The translations under genes were made by a program, and so were the position numbers. A DNA stretch of 64,000 nt from Cyanodermella asteris (lineage: Eukaryota > Ascomycota > Lecanoromycetes > Ostropales > Stictidaceae), in NCBI GenBank assembly GCA_900618795.1, contig UYJD01000021.1, positions 184,860 to 248,859 on the forward strand, given 5' to 3'. The notes under the pieces were generated by a model that worked only from the letters and a program-made list of their open reading frames with translations, was not told the origin of the DNA and searched no databases. This document shows, piece by piece, positions 10,867 through 22,221 of the stretch. Positions within the stretch are counted from its first letter, which is position 1, and the number at the start of each line of letters is the position of its first letter.

Positions 10867-11799
10867 ATGGCGTCTGGACTTGGCGTGGAACAGCCCGGCA
10901 TGGCGCCGAAGCTGCCATTTGCCATTTTCCGGCTTTCGTCAAAGCGCGTGAGATATATGCTTTACGATATCGACACCGTAACGTGGCTTCGTCGAGAACA
11001 TCACATCCTAGGCGTACAGATCGGTGGCATGCCCCAATTCCCGCAACAGAACCTGTTCTTCGGGCTCCCACTTGAGCTCATGCCAGAGGAGGCTCGTCTA
11101 CTTGTTGAGAAGGGGCTCGCCTACATTGTCGATGATTTTGAGATGCACCACAAGATCTTTAGAGGAATTCGAAAAGGCGACGCTCAAACCATCAGGGCTA
11201 CAAGGCATTATCAGCAGGAGATAGCTGAAATCGCCGGTCGCTCAGAGGCAGAGACGGCAGAGGTGAAAGCTGCAGAAGCCGAGCGAATTCGAGGCATATT
11301 GCCCCCAATAGCTAGATTGACTCCAGTCTGGAACGCCGCCAAGCTGCCCTTGATAGGTCATGACCCTTCTGTTGCTGTGGTGGAACAGAGCCATGAGCAG
11401 ATACAGAAGCCAGCGACTCGAGCAGAGCCGTGGGCGGCGACCCCGACGACTGCATCATCTCTCCTGCAGCTTGCTCAGCCATCGCGCGTCCCCGAGGTTA
11501 ATGCTTCTCCATCTACATACGCAGTTTACAAACACTTGCACGAGAAGGGCTATTTCATGTCACCTGGTCTTCGTTTCGGCTGCCAGCTGATGGCCTATCC
11601 TGGAGACCCTCTCCGGTATCACAGCCATTTTTTGGCGCGAGGAGTAGACTGGGATGAAGAGCTCGACCTGATGGACATCGTTGGTGGTGGCCGACTTGGG
11701 ACAGGCGTCAAGAAAGGCTACCTTCTCGGAGGCATCGAAGCAGCTGGTCACAAGGCCGGTCAGGTTAGGACTTTCTGCATCGAATGGGGTGGTCTTTGA
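10867..11799 (+). CDS. SEN34: tRNA-splicing endonuclease subunit Sen34
   Basis: 310 residues, no intron. The N-terminal part (LPFAIFRL, then REHHILGVQIGG and FFGLPLELMPEEARLL) is typical of Sen34. The C-terminal nuclease fold runs from about residue 215: YKHLHEKGYFMSPGLRFG, then YPGDPLRYHSHF with the catalytic His, then a Lys in GVKKGYLLGG, then GQVRTFCIEWGG. Sen34 is one of the two catalytic subunits of the heterotetramer that cuts tRNA introns at the 3' splice site. The middle linker (125-210) is variable and Ala/Glu/Pro-rich. An alternative start at the internal Met-Ala-Pro-Lys would remove 11 residues. Identification is strong. Confidence 0.94.
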   Translation: MASGLGVEQPGMAPKLPFAIFRLSSKRVRYMLYDIDTVTWLRREHHILGVQIGGMPQFPQQNLFFGLPLELMPEEARLLVEKGLAYIVDDFEMHHKIFRGIRKGDAQTIRATRHYQQEIAEIAGRSEAETAEVKAAEAERIRGILPPIARLTPVWNAAKLPLIGHDPSVAVVEQSHEQIQKPATRAEPWAATPTTASSLLQLAQPSRVPEVNASPSTYAVYKHLHEKGYFMSPGLRFGCQLMAYPGDPLRYHSHFLARGVDWDEELDLMDIVGGGRLGTGVKKGYLLGGIEAAGHKAGQVRTFCIEWGGL

Positions 11800-12245
11800 T
11801 ATGTAAACCCGATACCATGCCTCAGATTCAAGTGTTTCCGTCATCATCACGGATCTGCGCACTGATTGTAAGCTTGTGGCAACTCCGCAACACATATGTA
11901 GACTAGAAGCTCGACCTACGCGCACATGTTCAAGCGATTTTCCGGATAGTACAGACCAGACCAGACCAGCTTAGCGTAACAAGTTTGCATGTTGCTTGAT
12001 GTCAGGGAAAGATGAAATCAAAAAGGTGAGAGAATCAAGCAGGCTGTCAGCCAGCTTTTGGCTGGATTTGCGAATATGTACGCCAAATCGGCCACTGGTG
12101 CTAAACTTCGGAAGCTTTGCGGTCTTGGCGTTAGCTCTCACCTCGAAAGTCCTTCTACGAACTCATCCACAAAGACACCATTTACACTCTCACGCTACCA
12201 CGCTCCCCTGTTCCCTCGTGGTCCTCTCGACCCACCTCAGTCGAC
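11800..12245. other. intergenic between SEN34 and RSM27
   Basis: About 445 bp on the plus strand between two same-strand genes. It contains a small triple AGACC repeat at 11953-11967 and otherwise no recognised element. Confidence 0.5.
11953..11969. repeat. short tandem repeat, AGACC x3
   Basis: Three consecutive AGACC units followed by AG, lying between SEN34 and RSM27. A minor microsatellite with no apparent function. Confidence 0.8.
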
Positions 12246-12726
12246 ATGTCCGTCTCAAGGTCACGGATCTTGGACCTCATGAAGGTAAGCTTCACCCACA
12301 ACCTCGAATCTCAAGCGACCTTGTATTCCGCTCCGTAGCCCGCAGGAGATCTACCAAGACCGCACCTCCTACAAAACTACGCTCTCGAAGCGAATGCATA
12401 GGCCACAATTCAAACTGACTCTCTCCGTCAACCACACACAGGTCCAATGCCGCATCTTCTCCACGACCTTCAACCCGACGGGCGTGCGAACCGGCAACAA
12501 GATCCTGCGCCAACGCCTCAAAGGCCACGTCCTGGCCGACTACTACCCGCGCAAAATGGTCACGATCGCGGACATACAAAAGGCGTACAAGAAGCACGGG
12601 CTCGAGACGTACGACGAGGACGAACTGGACAGGCTCGAAGATCTGGAGAGGCGGAAGGCCAGAGGCAAGGGGGCGCCGAAGAAGAAGAAGACGGCTCCGG
12701 AGAAGAAGGGCAGGAAGAGGAAGTGA
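12246..12726 (+). CDS. RSM27: mitochondrial small-subunit ribosomal protein mS33 (Rsm27)
   Basis: Exon 1 (12246-12284) encodes MSVSRSRILDLMK and exon 2 (12442-12726) continues VQCRIFSTTFNPTGVRTG. The intron is 157 nt and the product is 107 residues. This order matches yeast Rsm27 and human MRPS33: FNPTGVRTGNKILRQRLKG, then YYPRK, then a coiled region and the basic RGKGAPKKKK tail. A second acceptor at 12345 keeps the frame and would insert 32 residues (starting Glu-Ile-Tyr-Gln-Asp). The longer form lacks support from the family, so I take the short one. The protein acts in the mitochondrial ribosome. Confidence 0.9.
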
Positions 12727-13232
12727 TGGCAGGACCGTCGGGGGCTAGTGGCGGAATCTGTATGAATATGGCGTGGATGGTTGGCGTTTGGATTGGGCGG
12801 GTTTTCTCTGTGGCTGGAAGGTGTATATGAATACAAGGAGAATTGGCCTTCAGTACGCAATCGATGTCAGATCTGCACGCGTTTCCACAAGCGACTGCTT
12901 CGAGTGTCTACGCTGTGAGCGAAGGCAACGCTGAGCAAGTCATCGAAAGAGAGCGCAGGAAGAGGAAGACCAACAGTTCATTCACACACGGCAATCAGTG
13001 AAGAGTCATGCGACTCAGATCGAGAGCGAAATCGATGTATTCGCCTTCTCTACGAGGCTTGCAATGACAAGCGTCACGAAGATCCGAAAAGCCACAGATC
13101 CATGCACCCATCTCGAACGCCCAAAACACTGACCAGTCCTATCCAGCAATTCATGGGTATCGTAAACAAATCCTAACCAGACCACAACTTCTCACCCTCC
13201 CCATCATCACCTCACAAATCCTTTTCTCCCCT
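12727..13232. other. convergent 3' region
   Basis: About 500 bp between the stops of RSM27 (+) and the small membrane protein (-). Only 3' UTR sequence is expected here. No reading frame of interest was seen. Confidence 0.5.
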
Positions 13233-13604
13233 CTACTGATAAACTCGATTCGCATGCACCGGCTTCGGCTCCGCAAGGCCGCCCGTAACCCCGTCCCTCT
13301 GGCCTCCCATCGGCGGCGCACCGGCAGGCGGATTGTAGTACCCCGTGTACCGCGCCGGTCCGTGTCCGACTGGCGGGGCAGGGGCGTAGCCGGGCATCAT
13401 ATACAGCGGGTTCGCGGCGCGCGCTTGCCTGCGCTGTCTGTCGTGGCGGCGGCAGAGGACGCAGACGGCGACGATGATTGCGATCTTAACGACGACGATG
13501 GCGACGACGATGCCGATGATGGCGCCGGTACTGAGGCCGCGGTAGCCGTAGTAGTCGTCGTCGTAGGAGTTGTAATAACGAGCGAGGAGGGACTTTGGTG
13601 CCAT
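13233..13604 (-). CDS. small single-pass membrane protein, Gly/Pro/Tyr-rich tail
   Basis: 123 residues without an intron. A short Tyr/Asp-rich N-terminus (NSYDDDYYGYRG) is followed by one strong hydrophobic helix at about residues 25-51 (TGAIIGIVVAIVVVKIAIIV and VCVLC). A basic stop-transfer patch (RRHDRQRRQAR) and a disordered tail with PGYAP, PPVGHGP and YTGYYNPP motifs come next. The arrangement predicts a short outside end and a cytosolic proline-rich tail, as in fungal RCR1/2-like cell-wall regulators, but I cannot show homology. Function is unknown. Confidence 0.65.
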   Translation of the reverse strand: MAPKSLLARYYNSYDDDYYGYRGLSTGAIIGIVVAIVVVKIAIIVAVCVLCRRHDRQRRQARAANPLYMMPGYAPAPPVGHGPARYTGYYNPPAGAPPMGGQRDGVTGGLAEPKPVHANRVYQ

Positions 13605-15022
13605 TGTATATGGAGTTCAAAGGGTAGAGCGAGGGAGAATAGGAGATGAAGTTTCTGATGAGCTAAAGAGGCTGAAGATAGATGGGTTTCGCGAGTGGGT
13701 AAGGAAGTTGTGGCGGGTATTCCTTTATGTTAAGGGAAAAACGGAGGCAAGTCTTTGTACTTTGCTTCGAAGTGAAAGGATGTTTGAGAGGGGCGAAACA
13801 ATAATGAGTCAAGACTAGTAGCCTAATGGGGTGTTAGGAGAGGTCTTATGTGGAATGCTCCTCAACGGATAGCGGCAATCACGAGAGGAGGCTGTGTATA
13901 AATAAACTCCTTGCCGCGCCCGTAATGCCTCGAGTGCCACCGCAGCAACTCACAAAGGAAGACAACCTGACAGGTAGAGAAAGAACAAGGCACGAGAGAC
14001 ACGAACCGGACGGAGAAACTCGAACGGCGAGGCGCAGTCACTGCTGTCCATGCATGCGAGTCGGCGGTTGCAGCCACTGATTTGCCTGCCAATGCTTGGA
14101 TGACGGTCGCCAACAGGGCTGTGTCAAGGGGCTTTTTCTACCCTTCGACCTCTTGTCTGACCATGTTTGGGTGTGTTTCAGGACTGCGGCTAAGAGATTG
14201 CTTCTAGAATCTTTTTGCTCGCTTTCGATCGATGCTGCCGTTGTAGCTGTAGAGTCGAACAGCATCTGCATCGCGAATAATTTTTGATCAGTTTGCGAGC
14301 CGCCATGCTGACAGCTTTAGCTCCTCCACTGGGACGGATTCTAATCGCCCTCATCGTCTCGAGGCAGGTCATGAGCACTCGAGGGCTGCTTGAACGCTCA
14401 CGTAGAACGGCGTAGCCCCGGGAGCAGAGCTGCTTCGATGTCGATGTTGGAGTCACTGAACGAGGGATCAACCAATGAGGCTGTACGAGCCACAAGGTCA
14501 GACGCCGACGCTCCGGAGCCAATTCAACTATGCTCAACTCGCAGATCAGCTCCAGATACGCACTCACGATGATGTCGCTAAAGGTTCCGCAGTCTCCGGC
14601 TCGTGCAGCCACGGTCCATCGCTCTCGGAAGGCGCGTATTCGGTCCAAGTGAAGGGTCCAGCAATTACTGCATGCAAGTGCAGATTGCTCTAAGCCCCTC
14701 CAGAATTTGTCCTTCGGCCTCGATCTACGTGAAGATAGTCATGATTATATTCCCGGTGCCACTCGACTCAGTGATGAAATCAGGCTATTCGCACAAGTCT
14801 TCCTTCTTCTTTATAGCCCTCGAACACCGAGGGTCCGTGGCCGCCACTGACGTTGATTTCCAGCGCGTTTCAAGTTTTTGATGTTACCTTGCACGCTGCT
14901 ACACATGTATGCCATTCACTCCAGCTAAAGCTATTCAGGATCAGCTTTGTTCGACGAAATTGTTTCTTTTCTTTACCGCCAAGATCTGTCGAGCCAAACA
15001 CATGTACTTGTCACGAAACACG
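13605..15022. other. gene-poor stretch, 1.4 kb
   Basis: Lies between the starts of the small membrane protein (-) and the FAD monooxygenase (+). ORFs of up to 152 codons on the minus strand (14190-14648) have no recognisable domain and a composition unlike the neighbouring genes, so none is called. Promoters of both flanking genes should be here. Confidence 0.45.
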
Positions 15023-16372
15023 ATGGCATCTTCCAGGACCAATAGCGCGGACAAGCCTCTGAAGGTGTTGGTCATCGGCGCGGGCATTGGAGGACTGACA
15101 GCAGCCCTAGGCTTGCGGCGCCAAGGTCACGAAGTTCAGGTATTCGAAAGGTCGGCTCTACTGAAAGAGTATGGTGCCGCCATTGCCGTTGGGCCAAATG
15201 CAAGCGCAGTCCTTATCCGGTTAGGTCTCTTCTTGGTCAAGGAAGAATACGGTGGCGTCACGTACACCGGCTTCCGCTTGTTTGAGGATGACACCATGAC
15301 AGCAGAGAAAGACCAAAGAAAGTACCTATCGCAGTTCAAGTATCCTTACCGCAGCGTACTTCGCCAGGATCTTCACCGGGGACTTATTCAGCTTGCCACT
15401 GGTTCGGAGGGCCAGGGACAACCGGCATCCCTACTCAAATCTTGCAAGGTCGTCGATGTCGACGTTGAAAACGCAAAGATCACACTAGAGGACGGCAGGA
15501 CCTTTGAAGGCGATATTGTTATTGGAGCCGACGGCGTCCATTCACGTTCACGGAACCGAATCCCTGGTGCCGAAAACCTGAGAGAACGACCTTTTGGGAT
15601 GAGCGCTTACCGATGTTTGATTCCCAAGGATGTGTTGCTGCAGGACGACTTGACAAAGCGATATGCGGAGCTGGAAGGGTACACTAGCATCTGGAGGCAC
15701 GCCAATCCGATCAAGTATCTGATTATGTACCCTTGTAATGGTGGCAAGACGATAAACTTCGCTTCGACGCACAAGGATCGACCTCTGAACCCCGATGACG
15801 GTACGTGCCGCAATCTGATTTCTCTGGTGGTCACTACTGACGAAAGTAGATAATCGCACCAAGGAAATCAAGCAAGGGATGCAAGAGGAGCTCGGAATTT
15901 ACAGCCGGAGCCTCACTGCCGTGATAAATAAACTCGACCCGACGACAGTAGGTGCCTGGAAGTACAATGACATGGACAAGATACCTGCCATCACGGTAGG
16001 CAAGCTTGCAGTCATCGGGGACGCTGCGCACCCTTTCCTCCCCTTTCTCGGGCAAGGCGGTGCAATGGCTATAGAGGATGCTGCCTCGATCGCTGCTCTT
16101 ATGCCTCTAGGCACCAAGCCGGAAGAAGTACCTGAGCGTCTCGGGCTGTATTCGAAGGCTCGTTATGATCGTGCTCACTATGTCCAACAAAAAACGAGAG
16201 ATCAGATAAAGAGCAAAGATATCAGGGACAACAGCCCGATCTTTGGCAATGGTGAGTATCCCTCCCGTTTTCTTTGCGACTCTGCTGATGAAACCCAGGA
16301 AGTGAGTTTGCGACGTGGCTCTATGGTCACGACGCTTGGGAGGAATCAGAGAAGCTGCTCTCTGGAGCATGA
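15023..16372 (+). CDS. FAD-dependent monooxygenase, salicylate-hydroxylase-like
   Basis: Three exons: 15023-15800, 15850-16251, 16299-16372, with introns of 49 and 47 nt. About 417 residues. The N-terminus has the FAD dinucleotide-binding motif GAGIGGL after VLVI. The middle has VIGADGVHSRSR (the DG motif), and LAVIGDAAHPFLPFLGQGG is the GD motif that contacts the FAD ribityl chain. Joining exon 3 gives a normal end (EFATWLYGHDAWEESEKLL). Enzymes of this class hydroxylate aromatic compounds with NAD(P)H and O2. The substrate is unknown. The gene stands alone, with no neighbouring biosynthetic enzymes. The ATG at 15023 is chosen because the Rossmann core starts 14 residues later. Confidence 0.88.
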
Positions 16373-18464
16373 TACGAGCCGTTGCAGCGAAGGCTGGCAC
16401 ATAAATACGCGCGCGACACAATACTTCCGCATTTAGTCGTCCGGCTGTCCGCTAGCCTAGTAGCATGCGATGTCCCTCATGATTGCGAGATAATAATTCC
16501 AAGAGCGCGGGCATGCAAGCTGATTGCCATGTATTGGGTTGGGCGTTGTGCTTGGCGACGCCGTCGACTACTCACTTGTATCATCTGGTATTCACCTTGC
16601 CGTATTCTCTTCAGACAGTCTACGGCCCGTCGGCTCAGCAAATTGTCCTGGTGACTCGGCAAGTTGTTTCAGCGGCTCCGCAATGGTTGATATCATCTCT
16701 CACTCGACGTCTTCCGCACTGTCTGAGCAGCTCGAAGAGTCACTTCATGTGCCGCTGCCTGTAGAACATCACGCTCCGTTCATCGGAACTTGCCATTTCG
16801 TCTCGTCGTTGGCCTGTTTGTGCCAATGGCGGTCACACGTTTTCGAGATCGGGTACAAAAACGGGCTGATAGAAGCCTTCGCCGAGGGAGTTCATTCCTC
16901 TTGGTACCCACCTTACCTACCAATGTGCGCCCATCAACACTGCGAAAAGTGGCGAAGATACTGTTCAGATGAAGCAGCTATATGCATAGTTTTACTGACA
17001 CCAGTTGGATACCGTAGAGGTTTGGCAGAAAAGCACGTGTGCGGCGAATTCTGTCTGCTTGTCCTAAACGATCAACACCAACATGACAAGAAGTTCTACA
17101 AGCCGTGTAATGCCCGCCACCCTTGACACGTGGACATGTCTGGTACAGATGCGGGCAGGAGCTGCAGCCGGTCAAAAGTGTCCTTGATTGGCTCGATTGC
17201 GGGGATAGAATTCAGAAGGCGGCATCGAGAAGTCGAGCATCGATGATCTCAAGACCATGTTCGCTACTACCTAACTTGTGCAACGAGATGCCACCGAAAA
17301 GAGCGCCAAGCATCGGCGGTCAGTCCGTCTGGCCGATCTTTTGTACGATTAGAGCTTGGAGGTGTCCAACATTCTGAAGTTCACGTCGTTCTCGAATTGG
17401 TAGTGTCCTAACTTGTCGAAGCTGGCAGCGGTGCAAGTATCTTGCGAGCTACTTTGTGAATGCCAATCTCTTTACGATGACGTGCACACGCGAGACGAGC
17501 TATTTTCCACGAGGCACGGTCCAGGGGAACCGCAGGAAAGATGTCCGGCGCCAGTTCCTTTGAGCGGAGAGGCCAGCAGGGCGAGAGGCCCATCGTCGAT
17601 TGCTCACATCAGACGCAAGCGATGATGCCACCCAAAGTCACGTCAAGGCAGGTCTGCGGCGTCTGACATTTGACAGCTTGTCCGGCTAGAGAGCAGCCAG
17701 CCAACACGTTCGAAGGGCGGTCTATGTACGCGCATGCCTCCGATACTGCTACAATGAAGATGATCGTGTGCACTTGTATTGTAGCATTGCTACTGGACTG
17801 GGATCTCGCATCAAATGAGACAGGCTCGAGTGAAGTTGGACGTCGCAAGATGTGGAAGCAGCAGCGCAGTTTGGAACATTGTTACAGGGAGACAAGCACA
17901 GCAGAGGTGGTGAGGTGATGGTGAAGAAATGGACACGATAGCGTAGCAAAGTTTCGATGGGCACGGAGCCGGCGGCACTGATTGGCCGACGCCCGCCAGC
18001 GCGCAGGCAGGCAAAAGAAAGAAAAAAAAAAGGCAGCGGCTTTGTTGTTTCGCGTGCATTAAAAGCTGAGCGGCGGGCCTCCAACTCCGCCCCTTCTGAC
18101 GCTCACTCCGTTCTCCGATTCTCTCCCCGTCAGAAGAGATCCGCCAGCATCCCCGATCTCGTCGGCTTCACGCTGCCTCGCGGCTGTCTCTATAAACTGC
18201 AGTAATTTTGGCCAGACTTTTTGTCCAACGTCTGCCCCAGCACACGAGGACACAAGAATCGCGCCAGACACGTCTAGACCACGCACTCTGCGGTCTCAAT
18301 AGTGCGGCACGTGTGTGCTTTCCATCACACAGCAGTCCATCCGCTCATCTCGCGCTTCATAAGAACTCTTCGGGGCTCATTCCGCCATCTTCCTCTCCTA
18401 CAACTCCGAAAGCATCACATCACCCTGCCCCCTCGGCCCGTATCGCCCCCCCAAGCTCGCCGTC
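16373..18464. other. gene-poor stretch, 2.1 kb
   Basis: No gene recognised between the monooxygenase and the Zn2Cys6 gene. The longest ORF (16524-17126, + strand, 200 codons) has no domain, no repeats and no convincing composition. An A9 run lies near 18022, and an ATTGG at 17981-17985 and a TATAAA at 18191-18196 sit upstream of the Zn2Cys6 gene. The rest is unexplained. Confidence 0.45.
18191..18196 (+). promoter_or_regulatory. possible TATA box of the Zn2Cys6 gene
   Basis: TATAAA lies about 270 bp upstream of the ATG at 18465, in a pyrimidine-rich tract (CTCTATAAACTGCAG). This distance allows a 5' UTR of about 200 nt. It is a sequence match only, and a chance occurrence is possible. Confidence 0.3.
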
Positions 18465-19122
18465 ATGGACAACCTCAACATGGACCCGTTGTTGACAACG
18501 CCCGTGAGCCCCATCAAAATCGCCGCCGCTGCCAACGCCATGCAGCTCGATGTCAAGCCCGACCCGGCCCCAATGGCCCCAATGACCCCGAATCCACCCC
18601 CTTCGCAGCCTCAGCAGTCGACTGGGAGAGCCAAGAGACATCAGATCGCTGTCGCATGCTCCAGATGCCGTATGCGCAAGTCAAAGGTAAGTTGCTGTTC
18701 TCTTGTCACGCGTGCCAGGACTAACCCAATTGCAGTGCGATGGCGCCCGTCCTACCTGTGCTTCCTGCAAGAATCGAGGCTGCGACTGTCACTACGATGT
18801 CGAAGCCGATGCGACACGCGCCATTGCTCAGAAGCGTCGCCAGGAGGCCATGCAACGCAAGCTGGACCAGTATCAAGAGGTGTATCAGTATCTTAGGGAG
18901 CGGCCCGCAGAAGAGGCCAGTGGAATCCTCCAGCGCATACGCGACGGCTGGGATGTTCTCGAGTTGCACTCATATATCAAAGAGGGCGAGCTGCTCCTTC
19001 AGGTGCCGCCTCCAAATATGCCCGGCTTGCCTGGCTTGCCGGATCTGAGGAACCCGTCGACTGGTAGTGTCGAGAGCGACCAGGTCCCCGATCCGCACCT
19101 TGAGCCCGAAGCTCCTTCGTGA
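18465..19122 (+). CDS. short Zn2Cys6 (Gal4-type) DNA-binding protein
   Basis: Exons 18465-18686 and 18736-19122 flank a 49-nt intron that interrupts the zinc cluster. About 202 residues. The cluster is C-x2-C-x6-C-x6-C-x2-C-x6-C at residues 65-92 (CSRCRMRKSK then CDGARPTCASCKNRGCDC). Before it is a Pro/Ala-rich disordered region. After it is a basic/Gln helix (QKRRQEAMQRKLDQYQEVY) that could dimerise. There is no large fungal regulatory (middle homology) domain, and the protein ends in a Pro/Glu-rich tail. It is most likely a small nuclear regulator with unknown targets. Confidence 0.85.
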
Positions 19123-20330
19123 CTATCTTCGGTCTCGGCGAACGAGTTTCGCGACTTGCTCAATCCGAATCCCTGAAGCAGCGACACGACACTAGGAAAC
19201 ACACAACCACTCGGCAACTCTTTTGACCACCTCCAAGTTTGCGACAGTTACCTCCATTTAACATCGTTCTACCGCTGGACGCCTGCTACTCTCAGACGTC
19301 CTGGTTCGAACCGTAACTGTTTTCACGAGCATGCACTTTTGATGCAATGCAATCGGCCGCTGTCTGACCTCGGACAGAATATTCCGGCCATGATCACGCT
19401 GCTCCGCAGCCACAAGGATCTGACAAAGCTCGCAAGATTGACGCGAGTTTGCCCATTGGGCGACAGCAGCTCAGCCTCCAGTATCACTACTTTGCCCGCG
19501 CTCGGAAATTTCCTAGCAGTCTTAGTCTCAAAAAGGCCTTTACGGCCTCAGTAGGAGATCAAGCTAGGGATGGGAATGGCGGATTACTGAAGACTTCGCG
19601 GGTGCTTTCCAGGAGCATCGCGACCGTTCGGCATCACTGTTGGCCTAGAGCATGGCGATTGTTTGCAAGAACCCAGAATATAAATAGAAGTGATCCGAAT
19701 TCCTTGACTCAGCTCGATCACGCTGAAGTCTTGACTGAGTGAATCTGTGACAAGATGTCCATGCTGCGTTCATGAAGCTGGCTGCTTGCGAATGTGCACA
19801 ATCAGCATTAGACTTTCCAACGCGCTTCATTCAGGCTTGCGCCAGCTCAAAACGTCGGCCTCGACTCCTGCGAGACGGACTAACCTCCTAGCCAGCCGCC
19901 ATGATCGGAAGCCACTCCAGAACGTCCCGCCCCTGCATGGCGCTTGGCAGGTACGAGACCAGTCAAGAGATAATCCATCCGGTAGCTGCAAAGTCTTTAC
20001 CAACTATTAGTACAACAGAGATGTGGATTTAAGGTGTAATGAGCTGTCATATCCGATACGCTCACGTGTCTTCGGCAATTGTAGATCCAGCTTGCCGCGC
20101 TCCCTCGTAATGCACCGAGTACCAAAATGTGTTCATCACGGAGTAGACGCAATTCAACAAGCAACAACGCCGGTAAAATTTTAGGGCTGTCCTGCCGGTT
20201 GTGAAGCTGGCATATCTAAAATTCCACATTGGGCAATCTTCTCGATGCACATCAAACCCCCTGCAGATCACACGAACAAACAACCATCAATCAGCCTCGA
20301 GCCTTGGCATAGGTATCTTGACGGCCCGCC
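19123..20330. other. gene-poor stretch, 1.2 kb
   Basis: Between the Zn2Cys6 gene and the dynactin gene, both on the plus strand. A GGTTCGAACC at 19303-19312 resembles a tRNA T-loop, but no stems of a tRNA form around it. No coding region is supported. Confidence 0.45.
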
Positions 20331-22221
20331 ATGGCTACCATGGGGTTTCCGTACAGCTACTACCGCTGCTCTTGCCCGAGCAGCGTGCCTCTCGCGGCCG
20401 CAGAGCAGGCAGATGCGGAAGATGAGGAAGGAGAGGAGGAAGAGCCGTTCGATCCTAGCAACCCTAGGTCAAATTTCAGTCTGTATCCACTGGACAGCTT
20501 GCTATGGTGCGGCGACTGTCATGACATCCGCTGTCCTCGGTGCACCGTGGACGAGATAGTCTGCTGGTATTGCCCGAATTGCTTGTTCGAGGTGCCGAGT
20601 AGCACGATCAAATCGGATGGAAACAGGTACGCGTCGAATAAATCCATCAACCCTGTTCCCCAGCAGCGTCTAAGATCGACATTGGTTGACGGATTGGGAT
20701 ACTGATTGCTCACGCAGATGTACGCGGAATTGCTTCAATTGCCCCGAGTGCTACGCCCTACTCCAAACCATGTCCACCGACCCAGACCCAACCTCGGCCC
20801 ACGGACCGTACATCCTCAACTGCTCCTTCTGTAACTGGACCTCTCTGGACGTGAACCTCAAATTCGACTCTCCCCGCCACATCCTCGAGCAACTGCAGAG
20901 AAACCGGCCCCACAAACAGAGCGGCGGCAGCAGTACTCGACGCATAGCCTCTCGCACCGGCGCAGTCCCCAGCCGTCTCGAGACAGTCCCAGAGCCAGAG
21001 ACTCAACAGAGCTCTCTAGCGTCGCCGATAAATGGACGCGACACGCCGCGGGACGTCTCGCCGAATACTGCAGATGCGAGGAAGCCGCAGGACGCGGCTA
21101 CGCGCTTCGCGAACCTGAAGACGTTCTACAAGGAACAGATTGGCAAGGCGGCACCGCTGGGCGAGAGCTTGAGATCTCCCGGAGCGGACGCGGATTACTC
21201 GCCGGGGAATTTGCAGCGTATAATGAACCTGTACAGCGCCACCGCGTCGGGGACGTCTGCGTTTGGTCGCAAGGCGCTGGAGAAACCCAAGTCGATGCGT
21301 GAGGTCGGCGATGTCAGCGAAGGCTTCTCGCTCTTCTCTGCCGAAGCTGACGCTGCGCTCGTGAACAAGCTGAGGACTACCGGATTGAATGGCACTACGA
21401 GTGTAGCCCAACGGGCGGCTCAGCAAGGGGCGATCAACGATTGTTCGGATCCGAGATTCCTGACTGATTTACGGCCTATACCGACGTTGCTGTGTACGAA
21501 ACGGAGCGCGAGGTGTGGCATCTGCAGGCACATCCTCGTGAAACCGGAACCGAAAGTCACGACGACCAGATATAGAATCCGGCTCATCGCCGCGGACAAA
21601 GTTCCGCACCTCTCCATGAAGCCACTCCTCCCGACCTCCTCCTTCGTCTCCTCCTCCGCGCAGACCGCAGTCTCAGCACCAACGGGCAGTCCGAGCAAGA
21701 CAGCGGCACCGGTCGACATGTCCGAAGTCAAACTCACCGCCCTCCCCGCAGCCAAAACCCTCCAATTCCTCCTCAAAATCACGAACCCCATGTTCGACCC
21801 CGTCCACGTCTCCCTCGCCACGCCACCCACCATCCCGAGCACCTTCGGGCGCGGCCCCTCCCGCATCACGATCCTCTGTCCCGAATTCGACGTCGGCGCA
21901 AACTCGGACATTTGGGACGACGCGCTCCTGGCGGGCACGGAAAAGTACGACAGTGCGGGAGGTGGCAAGACGGCGGTCGCGGGCCGGGTCTGGGAGAGGG
22001 GACGGAACTGGACGACGGTCGTGGTCGAGGTCGTGCCGGAGAGGCCGCGAGGCGACATGTCCACGTGGGAGGAGGACGCGGACGTGCTGGAGATTCCCAT
22101 CTTTGTGAGGGCGGGGTATGAGGCGGAGGCGGGAGGCGAGGAGATTAGGGAGGCGAGGAGGGAGAAGAGGACGTTGAGCTATTGGGCGGTGCTTGGTGTT
22201 GGTAAGATTGCGTCGGGGTGA
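20331..22221 (+). CDS. dynactin subunit 4 (p62)
   Basis: Exons 20331-20626 and 20718-22221 are joined across a 91-nt intron that restores an Arg codon (SDGNR then CTRNCFNCPECY). About 599 residues. The N-terminus is Cys-rich: YSYYRCSC, LLWCGDCHDIRCPRCTVDE, CWYCPNC and CFNCPECY, followed by LNCSFCNWTS. Such paired cysteines are typical of DCTN4/p62, a pointed-end component of the dynactin complex that adapts dynein to cargo. A disordered middle (260-330) and a beta-rich C-terminal half (RSARCGICRHILVKPEPK onward) follow. In filamentous fungi this subunit (the ropy class) is needed for nuclear migration. Identification is strong. Confidence 0.9.

Noticed and set aside
14190-14648. 152-codon ORF on the minus strand
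   Set aside because: No domain and no support from composition. Several other frames are open in the same stretch.
16524-17126. 200-codon ORF on the plus strand
   Set aside because: No domain, no repeat, no signal peptide, and a cysteine and histidine content that looks random. Not enough to call a gene.
19303-19312. GGTTCGAACC resembling a tRNA T-loop
   Set aside because: No 5-bp T-stem, acceptor stem or anticodon arm can be built around it.
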